NCBI GenBank assembly: GCA_009869945.1
Contig: WIXG01000006.1
Span: 582,383-646,382 of the forward strand
From: Mesaphorura yosii
Taxonomy: Eukaryota; Arthropoda; Collembola; Poduromorpha; Tullbergiidae
Direction: 5' to 3'
DNA: 64,000 nucleotides
The notes beneath the pieces were generated by a model. The model was not told the DNA's origin, searched no databases, and worked only from the letters and a program-made list of their open reading frames with translations. Every line of letters starts with the position of its first letter. The first letter of the stretch is position 1. Below, in pieces: positions 26,114 through 37,819 of the stretch. The position numbers and the translations under genes were made by a program.

Positions 26114-29100
26114 ATGCCGTTGGTTCATCGCACAGTGACTCCAGTCAAAGTAAGTTCAGCAAAGCTTAACCTCAGCAAGACAGACTCGGAGTTCTTTGCC
26201 GTCAACAATGGGAGTCTGGTCAACATCTTGCGACAGCTTTCATCGCTGGTGACACACGCGGGTGATATTTTCGCACAAATCTCCATCGTCGCTGGTGATG
26301 TTGGACTTCGAATTCAGTCCATAAAGCTGCGTCTTGATGAGTTGGAGGCCAAAGTTGAACTCTTCGACCCTAAACTCGTTCCTGTTCGTAAGTACACATT
26401 TTATTAGTTCTTGACGTTCATACTCGAGGTATTATTGGTATTAGAAGTGATCTGAGATTGAGAGCACGCATATTTTCATCTCGAGCCACAAAAACCCTGC
26501 AGCCAAATCATGAAGCGAAAAGACGTTACTCATCTCGTGTCCAGTATTCATGCGCAGTTATTCTTCATATATACTTCTCGGTCTCGTGCAGCAGGCAGCT
26601 ACTGACGAGTCGATGTTCTTTGTTGTGTTGTGAAATTATTTCCATTATCGAAATTACCATTTACCTGTCCGCCGTCTGCGTCTTTGCAGCACTTCATTGT
26701 TAGTTGCATATCGAGGCGGAGAGCGCACATGATATTTTAACCAACATCATCCGAGCCTGAGTTGGCGTTGCATTTTGCAAGCTTTTAAGTGGAGAAACGT
26801 GCATGCCATAAAATACCTCCAAAGGAAGTCTTTTCATAAGAAACGCAAGTTGGTTTCATTTAATTTCGACTCGTCCTTTGTGATTATCTGCAGAAGACGC
26901 AATTTGAGCGTTTTCTGTCATGCAAATCTCCCTCCACTATTTACTGCCGATTTTATGCTTTTGGAATGAGAAGCTCCACTCTTATTTTAAAATGATGTTT
27001 CCTTTGCTTGAACTGTCGTCCAATCTCATTCTCGTTTTATCACAACTTCACTAGTTTACTGTGTGCGTAATTTCAGAGTCTTACGATAATTACGAAATTC
27101 CATCTAAAGCAAGTCGTCGGAAAGAGATTTTATGTGAGCGCATGATAATCATGAGAGCATTAGCAAATTACTTAACCTTCCTTTGCTTTTTTGCGAGTTT
27201 TTGAATTTCAAACTTCTGAAAGGCATAAAACTCGTCTCACAAAACTTATCTTTGTGTAATGCGTGCAAGGACTTTTGACTGCCGCTCACTGATATGAAGG
27301 CTAGTTCGATTTACTCGCGTTAATTTTCTTGAGGGTTGATGTTGAGCTGAGTTTGTGTACATTAGATTTAATTTTCAGCTCTCGTACATAATATACAGGC
27401 AGTTTCGTTTTTATTTGATTTGCTTGGCCGTTGAACGGACTCGCATCGAATCTTCAAAACAGACCGAAGCCGAGGCAGGAAGGCAGCTCGGAAATGAAGT
27501 GACGCTCTGATCCACAAATAACGAGCACTTTCAACGAAGGCGATCAAGTTCCACTTTTGCATTGTGAGAGGCTTTCAATTAAGATGGTGAATGAGCGATT
27601 CTCATACACACGACAGCACAACGTGAGATAGTGCTGCTTGAAATGAAGCCGACGTCACACACGCTAAACGATATTAATCGAAGTTTGCACTTTAATGCAT
27701 AAATATTCTATTTACCTTTCTGATTTGAGTGTAACTGTTTCGTGTCCGCTTCTTTTGTTGTGCTCAAATCATTATCATGTGCTCATGTGGTCAGATGCAT
27801 CCATGCAACGGCTTAATAATAGCCAATGCAGTCGTCGTCATTCCAGGTCGCCATCGAATTCAGTTCATGTCAAGTGGGAAGTAAACCCTTGCGTGCTCAA
27901 TAGCACATTTTGTGTCTGCATCAAGGTAGCATTTTTCTTTTCCATTCAATCATGCGGCTCATGAATAATAAGTCACAAAAGGCGCAAAGCTGCAGCACCA
28001 TTATGGCTTCTAGATAACAAGGGCCAGGCGAGAACCACAGCCGTAGGGACAGATTTCGTTGATGATACGAGGACGAACAGAATTCAATAATCCATTTGGT
28101 TATCCTAATTAAATTTAATGCATTTAAGGAACGTTCTGCTTCGTAAATTAATACGTGATTGCTTCCAACTCACAATACGAAACACATGCACAAAAATTTC
28201 GTAATGCTGGAAACTCCAAATTGAGTTAATTTGTCAGGCGGCAGTCTCGCACCGAAACCAAAGCCTAAGCTAGTACTAGTGCATGGCTGGGTGATTGGCT
28301 CCGGAGCATTTCACCTGAAGCATTTGCGTTTGCCTGGCAGAGCAGGATATCCAAATATAGATCTGTAAACTCACATTCATTACGCAGGAATAAATTACCA
28401 GCAGCAGGGCATCGTTTATGTTTAATGAGAACACACACCACGTGCCCGACTTTCTGTACCGTGCACTGTACTTTGCTGTCGAGATGCATTTTTTATTTTT
28501 GATTGCACTTGAAACTGAATATTCCAGTTAACAGGAGGAGAATACGCACAAATGAACACTTTCTGGTCTGGATTTAATTTAAACCTCGTAATCTTTTGAG
28601 ACTCTGTACTGTGAGCGTGAATGAATGATTGTACACTCCTCCACAGTAGTCCAATAAATTATGAGCCCAATGAATTTGCAACTGCGTAATGCCGGATGGA
28701 TTTAGCACACTGACATGAAAAGATGAACGGGCTGAGGACAGATACGAAGCATGCGTGCAAGTCCTCTCGAAATAACTTGTCATCTATTCTCAAGATGAAT
28801 GAAAAGATTCATGTCCATGTTTTTAAGTTATTTGAAAGCCCACGCATGTGATTAACCGGCTGAACACGATTAGTGCCAGAGATTTGTCTCACGCAGTGGC
28901 ATTTACCATTTGGGCCGCTCCAAGTTATGAGGACTAGACTGTTTCGCTCATTCATATCACCCTGAGCTCATTAGTGATAAAATAACATTGCCAAGCATGA
29001 GAAATGGAGTCGCTGGAAAAGACACGGACTCTGAAGGCGTCTTCGTGCTGACAAAGGTTTTTGCCATGCCGTATTGTTCGAAACGGGAAGAATATTTTGG

Positions 29101-32100
29101 GTGTGGGCTTATCTTGCTTAGCGAAACATATTTGTAATAATAGACAGCAGCTTTAACTTTTTTATGATGTAAGAACTCGGAACGAAAGGCAAAGAATGGA
29201 GCATGAAAGGGAATACGAAAAGTAACCGAGTGGAAAAGTGTTGCATATTCTTCCTTCTGTAAAAGCTTTGTCTTGTCAGTCGTGTACATTTCTTTCGCTG
29301 CTCATTCCGAGAAGATTTCAGCAGCAAATGAAAAGGTATTCAGCACTTTTAAATACAGCTCAGCTTTATTGCTTCGCTGGAAGACGACTGCTGGTGATGA
29401 TGAAATACATTTCTCGTTTGTTTGGTTGGTTGCGAGCACGGCGCGGCACGCCACTGCAGGAATTCAGACTCGAAAGAAAGGAGACTAAAGTCATTCGAAT
29501 CTGGGTTTGTACAACAGGATTCGGTTCACGCAGTCCGTCGCAGCTTCCAGCACTTGTACCCGGCCTCTAATCTTGTTCATCTTCCTCAGAGATTAGCATT
29601 ACGACTTTTTTTATTTGTGTGAAGCTTTGGTTCTCTATTCCAGCACAAAGCCGTACAAATACTACGTAATAATGAGTACACGCATTCATACATAAAATTA
29701 TGCTCGGCCGCCATGCATTATGCATACGCTGCAGGTTCGAGCCATGAACCTGGTCAGGAAACATTCTTCTTTTAATGGCAAGGCTAAGGTAAGGTTTAAG
29801 GCAAATGTTAAGGCCCGTTGTCAAAGGACTGCAGTACTGTCCATCGCCTGCCCATTTGCTCAAGGGAAGACAAACTATCGCAGAGACTGTGTGCGCTTAA
29901 CATTTAAAACACTCGCGAAGTCCGTTGTCCATTTATACTTTGAGAAAACACTTTCTACGCACGAATGTGACTTGGGCTGAGCAAGTTATGAAATGCTGAG
30001 CAGAGATGTGACGTGGCGGAACGAACGAGACTTGAGACTGTGTCTGGGAGACTGGACTGGACGATGACGGCGCTTAAAATGAAACCTCGTCTTGCATTAA
30101 AACCTCCACTTCTTCTGCATCGTCTCCTTCTCCGTGCCCGTGCGATCTTTCTCAGTTTGATAACAAAGAAACATTCCTTCGGTTAATGAAATGTTTACAC
30201 ACTCAACCAGGACTCTTTTCTGCATGCTGGTGTGCTTAGAATAACAGATGAGAGTCCCTGGCTGGTATTAAAATACGTGTATCGCGACCACAGATCAGGT
30301 AACTCTAAAGAATGAGCTCTTAATCTTTCATTCAAACTTACGCAGCTTTTGTCTTACCATTCGAAAGACTCCAACCATTGTTTAATACTTAATGTGAAAT
30401 ACACCATCTTGACCATTATACACGTCAATGCGTTGGTTTAATGGAAATAAAATGTAGGCAAACCAAAGCTAAAGCCAAGTCCTATTTTCTTTAAAAGTTC
30501 GGCACGTCTTCACGCTAAATTCTTTTGTTATTTTGTCATAAACCCTTTTGAAGTTGGTTTGGACGTCCTGCTGATTTCGCTCACATAATAAAATATCAGT
30601 TTTCTGCGTTGCGAATCTGTGTTGTAATTCCACTCTCTGCATAGTGTCTTCTGTTAGCAAACCGAATCGTAGAAGATCTCAGAAAGTAGCTTACACTTCA
30701 AAATGCAATGGCATCCCAATTCCAGGGCATAAAACACAAGTCATAATTCTTGAGTAAGGCATTTGGAGAGACTAGCGTAATGAAATAATGAAAATGAATT
30801 AATTTTTGCAAAAATTGTGCAAAGCAGGGCACGCTCCAAGCAAAGAACACCACAACATAGCTGAGTAGTGTAGAAAGGCTTCCAGTATTTCATCGAAATC
30901 AATGCGAATGACAGAGGAACAGGCGCGCTGCTGTCAGTAATGATGACGAATGGAGCGTCAGAAAGGGTTACGTGTGCATGTGACAGTACAATTTGGGACT
31001 CGGCTTGTTCATCCCGCTCTCTATTGATTTAATGGATCTCATAATAATGATGATAATGTAATAATGACATTAATCTCTTTATTACTTCGCAGCCGAGGGA
31101 ACCTTGGACGATGAACCAATTTCGCATGAGATTCGACCTGCCGTGCAGCTCCACTCGCAACTGTTTCTGAAAAGCAGTCGACCACCATTCCTCATTCAGC
31201 TGTACGACAAGACTGGGAAGCGAATACCGCAGTTTCCACTCAGGTCACCCGTCCTACTCGCCAAATCACGGCATAATGCAAATACCTTGGAGGGAAGCAG
31301 AAGGGTAAGGGAAATGTTCAAACTCAGACTCTGAGTCTCAGAGCGCCTAATCGTTCAGGAGGGATCGTTCGCCGTCTATCTTCCAGCCCAAGCCTTCCTG
31401 CCTTGACTGCCGCGTACTCAACCGTCGCTGTGCATATTTATTTTTCGGTCTTGGTCTCAATGTCCATGCTGATGCTTTTATTTTCACATTCATTAATAGC
31501 CTATTTTTGGAAGAACCGTTCTTTGAGTCAAAGTTTTCATCTGCTGTGCCGCGCGATGCCCTATTAATGTTTTGTCGTGTGTTCTGGATACGTATGAAAT
31601 CGGTTTCGGTTTCCAGACTGCTCCGTGCTTTCTTCTTGCATAGCCTGCTATTTCCGTGCATTGTGTGATGGGAGCCGAGCACAAGCAAGGGTTGGGTGCC
31701 AGAAGTGGAGCACGACAGTCTGTCGATGATGCTGTTTCTGGAATGCCAGATGTGTGATTCTAAATTATAAAAAGTAGACTCCGGGTTGTTTTGTATGTTT
31801 ATTTTCTCTCACAATTTCCATACAGAATTACGACAATACTTAACGCACGAACGACTGCACTCGCATTCTGCGCCAGCTCAAGACTTACTGCCTTGTGCGG
31901 TTTCCACACACTTATGCCCTTCCGCACAGATTTCACTGCATTGCATCTGCTAATAATAACATTATCATAAATTCAATATGATTTACATTTTTACACGCAG
32001 CCTGCCAGCATCGCCGCGCTGCGCGACTGGAAGCTTGATGACTACGTCGATGAGAAGCTGACGACGCTGGAGAGAAAGAAGAAATCGACACCGGAGGAGC

Positions 32101-35100
32101 TGAACCAAACCGTTTGTGGGTCCTTCGGACCCACTCAGGTGGTTCAGGTGGACGTCACTGGCAGCGGCTTTGACCGCATGAAGTCAAACAGGCGATCACT
32201 CACGATACACACAAAGCGAATCAGAAGCAAGAAGAAGAGAAGAAATACGATTTGCGGAGCTATGCCAAACAAAGAGTATGCACTCATAGAATTCGACAAG
32301 CACGGGCATAATTGACAGAGTTTAATGCGTGCATTTGCTGGTTTTACGAAGGTGTGGAATTCAAACCAGCTTTTCGTCGGTGCTCGCCGCTTCGGACAAT
32401 AAAAAGTACGGAATCGACTCTGGTCACTGGAGTAGCTGCACGACTTCTGGTGTTGGCGGTGCGAGTTCGACCTCGGCACCCTCGCCCTGGGACCCAAATT
32501 CCATCACAACGTCGTCGGATTTTCTGTATGACGACGAGGACCGCTCTCTCACACCACAATTGGAGAACTTCACTGTGAGTCCAACTCGACTTTTGCTCAA
32601 ACCTTAAGCCTTGTCTCCTCTCAAGCCGATCTGCTGTTCATTTCGCCTTTGACTTGGCCTGGTCTTGTAAAAGGAAAATGACACTGATAAATTGTGCGTG
32701 AATGTTTTAAAGAACCCGTCGTAAAGAAAGCTTAAGAGTAAAATGCAACAGGAAATGATTTTATTGTACAATGCTCAAGTTCCTTTGTGCGGGATCCCTC
32801 TCTATGGTGCCATGGTCCAACACCCTTTGTTTGCTTAATGTGTGTACCCTTCTGCTTAATCCGCAGGATGGGCTCGTTTCGGACTCTGATTGTTCAGTGG
32901 ATTCTGCGGGATTTTTCACGTCATTCAGGAACGATTGCGGGTTTCCAAAATCCAAGAAGGCTGTGAAAGATAAAGAGGACTCGACAAATGCTCCGTCCAC
33001 GCCAGCGACGGTGACTGAGAATGAGTACGAACTGTTCGGGAAGGGATCCACAAGTACGACAGCAAGTTCGTGTGGGACAGTCGTTCTTCGCAGAAAGCCG
33101 GACGGCGCAGAGACGTCAACTGAACAACAAGAGAAGAAGGTAAAGGCCAGAAACTCTCTTCATTTAAGAATTGGAAGTATATTGCCTTTCAATCAGAGCA
33201 CGGTCAGATGTGAAGACCTCCTCTGCGTCTACGTCGACTTGCCTTTGTGAACTTGTGAATTACAATTTGTCATGTATTCCATCTCTGTCCGCACTAAACA
33301 CCATGCCCAATTTTGCTTACAATTCAGGGAGACGATGTCGGATGGGAAGAGCGCGTGAAAAGGAAATCTCTCATTGAAATCGTCCCATCAATGGTCGTGG
33401 TGACACCGTCGCCATCTTGCTCACTGAACGGAGGAAGTCCTCCTCCACTGAAGGAGCCGGAGCACGCAGATATTCCTTACGCAGACGAGGACGATGGGAG
33501 CAGCGATGACAGACTCACACCGCGGATAATGGAAAGCGACAGCGAGTCGGGAACCCTGAGCGACAACGATGACCTCGAAAACAGAAGGCTCTTGGACTCA
33601 GCAACTCCACCCGCCGTCCCGCCTGACATTCCCCCACGCGAACCTCACCTCCTAATTACATCGGACGCTAGCAGCAGCAGCAGTTGTAGTAGTAACGCGA
33701 CTGTCAGCGGCAGCGGAAGTGGCAGCAGCAGCAACAATGCAAAACAAGACGAACAAGAAAGGTCCCCGTGCGGCTTGCCAAAACCAGACGTTATTCCTGA
33801 CGTGCAACAACTGCAAGTCATCCGTACCTCAACAACGCCTAAGCTGAAGTCCGGGACGGACTATGTGTCGCTGGACACCGTCCAGTTGGAATGCAGAGGG
33901 CAGCAGAATGGTAACAGCAGCAGCAGCAATGAAACTCTGGACGACATGGACGGCGAAGCAAAACCCAGCAACAGCAATTTTCACCAGCGACCAGGAGTTT
34001 CTGCCAGAATTCGAGGTGCCAAAGTAGTACTTGACCCGAATGGCGAAATAATATTCTCATCCGAAACTCTTAAACGAAAACGGCGCCAGAAGATTTCGTT
34101 CGATCCAGGTGCTTCTGTCAAACCAGCCGAGTACGACAGCAAAAGCAGCTACAATCGAGCACGAGAGTCCATCTACGACAGGCTCAGACCGGAGAAGGTG
34201 GACGACGAAATTTATGAGTGCATTGAGAAGATTCGACAGCATAATTTGAAAGAGAGCGAGGCCATCGAAAAGAAGTACGACTCGCTGGCACCACTAAACA
34301 CCACAGTGGCGAATGGGTCGTCCCTAGATCACCAGGTTGCGGGTAACTCATCTCACCAGTCTTCTGCGCTGCCCTCGCCATCCATTAGCATGATCCTGGA
34401 GACCGATCTTGACAACTTACCGCCAGTGATGCCGGAATTGGAGACGCTCCCGAAAATCAAAGACAGATTGAAACGCAACGAAAGCTACCGCATGGCGAAC
34501 GAAGAGTTGGCGCTCCGTCCCGCCTTGTCCATCCATAATCGCCAGTTGAACGGCCTGAATGGACACAAGAGCACGCTAGCTAGTGCAGGCGCAAGCAGGA
34601 AGAGGGACATACCGGAAGAGGATCCGGTCTTCGTCCAGCAAATCCTGAGTCTGAGCAGCTCGACCAACTCTCTGAGTCGCAACTCACCAATTCCGAGTAC
34701 GAACCACCACTCCCTATTTGGTCGTGCCAGTTCGAGTAATTCTAACCATAACGCTCATATTAGTAACAATAGCCTTGTTCTGGCGCCTTCGTCACCGTCT
34801 AAGTTTGCTCTTTCGCCTGACGACCGTCCATCTTTCTTGCGAAGAGGTAAATTATTCTACACTGATATTTGGTAACGTCATTGGACGAGCCGAATTGTCG
34901 TAAGACGTTTCCTGCTCGTTGAAGATTTCTCAGTTATTCTTTGTTTCCTTTTTCCACTGTACTGCATTCTCCAAATGAACGCGAAATGCCTTGCATTTCT
35001 GATGGTGTTGGGGTACTTCATGACACTTTAGACCGAGTGAGAGCGTCAGCAGTTGATTGGGATTGTCCTTCATTACTTTAAACGTGCTATACTTGCACTG

Positions 35101-36887
35101 TGTCCTCGTGCATGATTTCTTCCGGTTGACTGTGCTCGTTTCACGCTTGTCGCAAATTTAACAATTTCTTGTAAAAATATGTGTGCTTTCCTTTGCTACT
35201 TTGACAATCATTTGCTTAATTGCTTTAAAAATCGCGTTCTTCTCTTAAGGCTACGTTGTCTTTCATTCATTAAGCTACCAGTCCTATCAGCATTAGCTGA
35301 TAGCTTTTGAAACTATGTTTTACATTACTACTTACGACTAGTAAATGGGCAAGTCCGTGTTACGGGTTCTGTGTACCATAAACCAATCTTTTAAGTTAGT
35401 ACTAATTTTAGTTGGCCCTTCCTTCCACTTTTACTGTAATTTAATTTCTAGTTAGCCATCTAGTTTTATTGTTTTGTTGCAATTGTAGAGTCACCTTTGG
35501 CTAATTCACGTAAAAGAGCTTGTTTGTAGCTGTGCATTTTAGTTTTGGAATTGGATCAATGCAATGGATTTTTGATGTACAGTATAAATGCTGTAAATAC
35601 ACTTTTTGTATCATTTGCCGTTTTGTAAATATTTGCCTCCCACATTTGCACATTTATCAGCCAGCTAATTCGTCATTTTAGATTCTGTATGTAATTTTTG
35701 TACTTGACATTAGGCGTGTGCCAAATCGTCACTGTTCTTCCGCAACTGTCCTTCATGTGCCAATTTTGTCCGGTTGTACATGTCACCGCTTATGTTTTAT
35801 GTTCTTGTTTGGCCCGCTTCAGTATTGTGTCGTCCATATATTTATGTTCCTGTTCCAGCTTTGTGTATGCGTTTAGTTTTTGCACTGGCCGTGTTCATTA
35901 ACATTTCACGTGCGTTTAGTCCGTTTAGAGCACCTCACTAACTAACCACCACGCCTTAGACAATCAGCAAAGTTAACAGCTGACAATCACTCTTATCACG
36001 CGCTGAAAATCATGCCCCTTCCTCGTCTGTACACCTCTCCTCCGTTCCAATTTGTAATTAATCGAGTGGAAAGGGAAAGAAAGAGTGACTGAGCGATCGT
36101 AGTATTTGACAACCATCGGAATGCAATTAAGAACAAGTGATGAGATTGTGATTCCATTGATTTTAAAACAGAATCGCCACCATCAATGGACTCGATCACA
36201 AAGGAAATTTATCGCTTCCGAAAAAAGTTCAACATTCATCCAAATGCATCCTCCGCGTCGTTGCTCCGGTCTCCATTCCCGCAGAAGGGACAGAAGTCGA
36301 ACAACTCCAGCTCGGATTTGTACGCCCAAATTCTCCCTAAATCGTCGAGATTGCGGTTAACGCAGAATGAGAAGAAAGTTCCGCCGAGCACACCACTTCG
36401 AAGCATTTTCAACTACACTGGCTCTCCGCTGTCCACTTCTACGCCAATTAGAAGCACAGCAGTGACGAGCAAATCCGTGCCGGTCACTCAAGGCAGTGTC
36501 TTACTTCGTCAGCCCTTCTTCGGGAGAAAACAAGTCTACTCTTCGTTCAAGCAGAGTGGGACACAAGCATTCGACGACCCGAAGAAGGACAAGTCGATCA
36601 AGTCTGTTACATTTCAATTTCCTAAATTGGCACCTGGAACTCCGGGCATTGCAGACTCAAGCACTGGAGTTGCTGGAATCAGTTACTCCGCCATCAAGTC
36701 TCCAGGCTCTGAATCCGCGACTCGCACTACAAACAATAACACTGCCAGCCATCAGAACCGAAGTGGTACTTCTTTGAATGACTTCAAGAAACTGCTTCAA
36801 GCGACGCGGGCCAGCAGCGTGGTGAAAAAGAGCCCAATTTCGGCGATGGAGATTCTCAAGCCGAAGATCGGCAAAGATCAGCTCTGA
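26114..36887 (+). CDS. NHS: NHS / Guk-holder family protein (WAVE-homology domain, actin and junction regulator)
   Basis: Cytoplasmic scaffold of the Nance-Horan syndrome family (Drosophila Guk-holder), which regulates actin remodelling and cell junctions and, in flies, binds Discs-large at synapses. Exons 26114-26387, 31093-31304, 32001-32275, 32370-32574, 32867-33139, 33328-34846 and 36172-36887 join in frame to 1157 residues. Residues 1-91 (MPLVHRTVTPVK, then NGSLVNILRQLSSLVTHAGD) form the start of a WAVE-homology domain, continued in exon 2 (QLFLKSSRPPFLIQLYD). Later family marks are a basic RSKKKRRNTICGAMPN segment; SVDSAGFFTSFRNDCGF, equivalent to the NHS GYYTS-type motif; and near the C-terminus SLNDFKKLLQATRAS followed by SAMEILKPK. 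The missing actin-binding WH2/VCA tail, together with these marks, separates it from true WAVE. The large sixth exon holds serine/asparagine runs. It is shorter than human NHS, and an untranslated or alternative first exon may exist upstream. Confidence 0.85.
26388..31092 (+). other. First intron of NHS (4.7 kb)
   Basis: Donor GTAAGT follows exon 1 (phase 1) and a TTCGCAG acceptor precedes exon 2. In NHS genes of other animals the first intron is also the longest and can house alternative promoters; none is visible here. Several short ORFs lie inside but none is recognisable. A small ATG/AAT-rich imperfect tract lies just before the acceptor (about 31040-31075). Confidence 0.7.
34847..36171 (+). 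other. Last intron of NHS (1.3 kb)
   Basis: Donor GTAAAT after CGAAGAG and acceptor AAAACAG at 36171; both sides are phase 1, giving FLRR-E-SPPSMDS across the join. Failure to splice would add about nine residues and a stop. No other content was recognised. Confidence 0.7.
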
Positions 36888-37050
36888 TAATAGCAGCATC
36901 TCCAGTTCCAGCCCCAGCAACAGCAGTAACAATGTTGAAACAACGCTTTAATTTTGTACTTTTACCACAAGAAGCTAGGTCAGTAATGAACTGAGGGGCC
37001 AGAACATAACTTTAAATTAGTGCTAAGGAATAGCTGTACTTTTGACATCT

Positions 37051-37056
37051 AATAAA
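37051..37056 (+). terminator. Poly(A) signal of NHS
   Basis: AATAAA lies 164 nt after the NHS stop codon and well before the next gene. It is the likely polyadenylation signal. Confidence 0.55.
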
Positions 37057-37819
37057 CTTTTGACATGTTAGTCGTTTGCAAAAAATCCATGCTAGTTGAA
37101 ATTACGCCCAAGCAAGGCATAAAAGATGACTGGACAAAGAAATCACTTGCATCCTCCTGCCTGCGGAGAATTCCGAGCTTGACATCACATTCCTGCAAAG
37201 AATGCCCAGCTTTGCAGTTTCAACTGTATTGCACTTGCATACAAATCGAAAGCAAAAACCCCTCAACATAAGCATGTCTTGAAACTTGTTTTGGGTTCCA
37301 TAAGCTGGGAATTATGGCAGTTGTTTAAAATCAAAAACAATTCTTGCACTAATTCCGACCTAAATTCATATCACTTCAAATCAACCCCCAAATGATTCTC
37401 GTATCGCGCTTTAGGTTTGATAGTTAGATTATCAATTAGCTCACAAGATGTGAAGAAATCCATTTAAAGTAATACTTCATAAACCTGTGATTCGATTGAA
37501 ATTGGCAGTGTTTATTGCTGGAATGCTGGTTTGCTGTCTTCATCTTTGTAGCCCAATTGGTGTCTGGCTCTACCAGGCAGCCCGGTCCCGAGCAAGAACA
37601 TATCATTTTGACATCAAATTATATCGGATATAAATTGCAATTCGAACAATCGGTCAATCGTACAGAGGTAAAGGCTTTCGTCCTGATTTCGTATGTGCCC
37701 ACAATATATCACTAGGTTGATTTCGTGAATTCCCTTTCGAATTCAGGTACATGATTCACATGGCAGGAACGCACGGATTGAGATTCTGTTCTCGGCAGCG
37801 ATCTGGGAACTGATTGGAA
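37057..37819. other. Short gap before the LDLRAD3-like gene, with exon-like segments
   Basis: The gap contains a stretch bounded by a CTTTGTAG acceptor and a GAG/GTAAAG donor (about 37552-37669), and a second acceptor (GAATTCAG) at about 37746 that leads into the LDLRAD3-like start codon. These may be 5' untranslated exons of that gene. Read as protein, the two segments stay open until a TAG at 37860-37865 but resemble nothing, so no coding region is called. Confidence 0.35.

Noticed and set aside
32276-32369. Reading NHS exon 3 through to its in-frame stop as a terminator of the protein
   Set aside because: A GTATGC donor in phase 2 at 32276 and an AAACCAG acceptor at 32369 restore the frame into clear NHS sequence, so the stop is intronic.
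33666-33740. AGC/GGC triplet tract
   Set aside because: It lies inside NHS exon 6 and encodes a serine/glycine run, so it is coding low complexity rather than a separate repeat feature.
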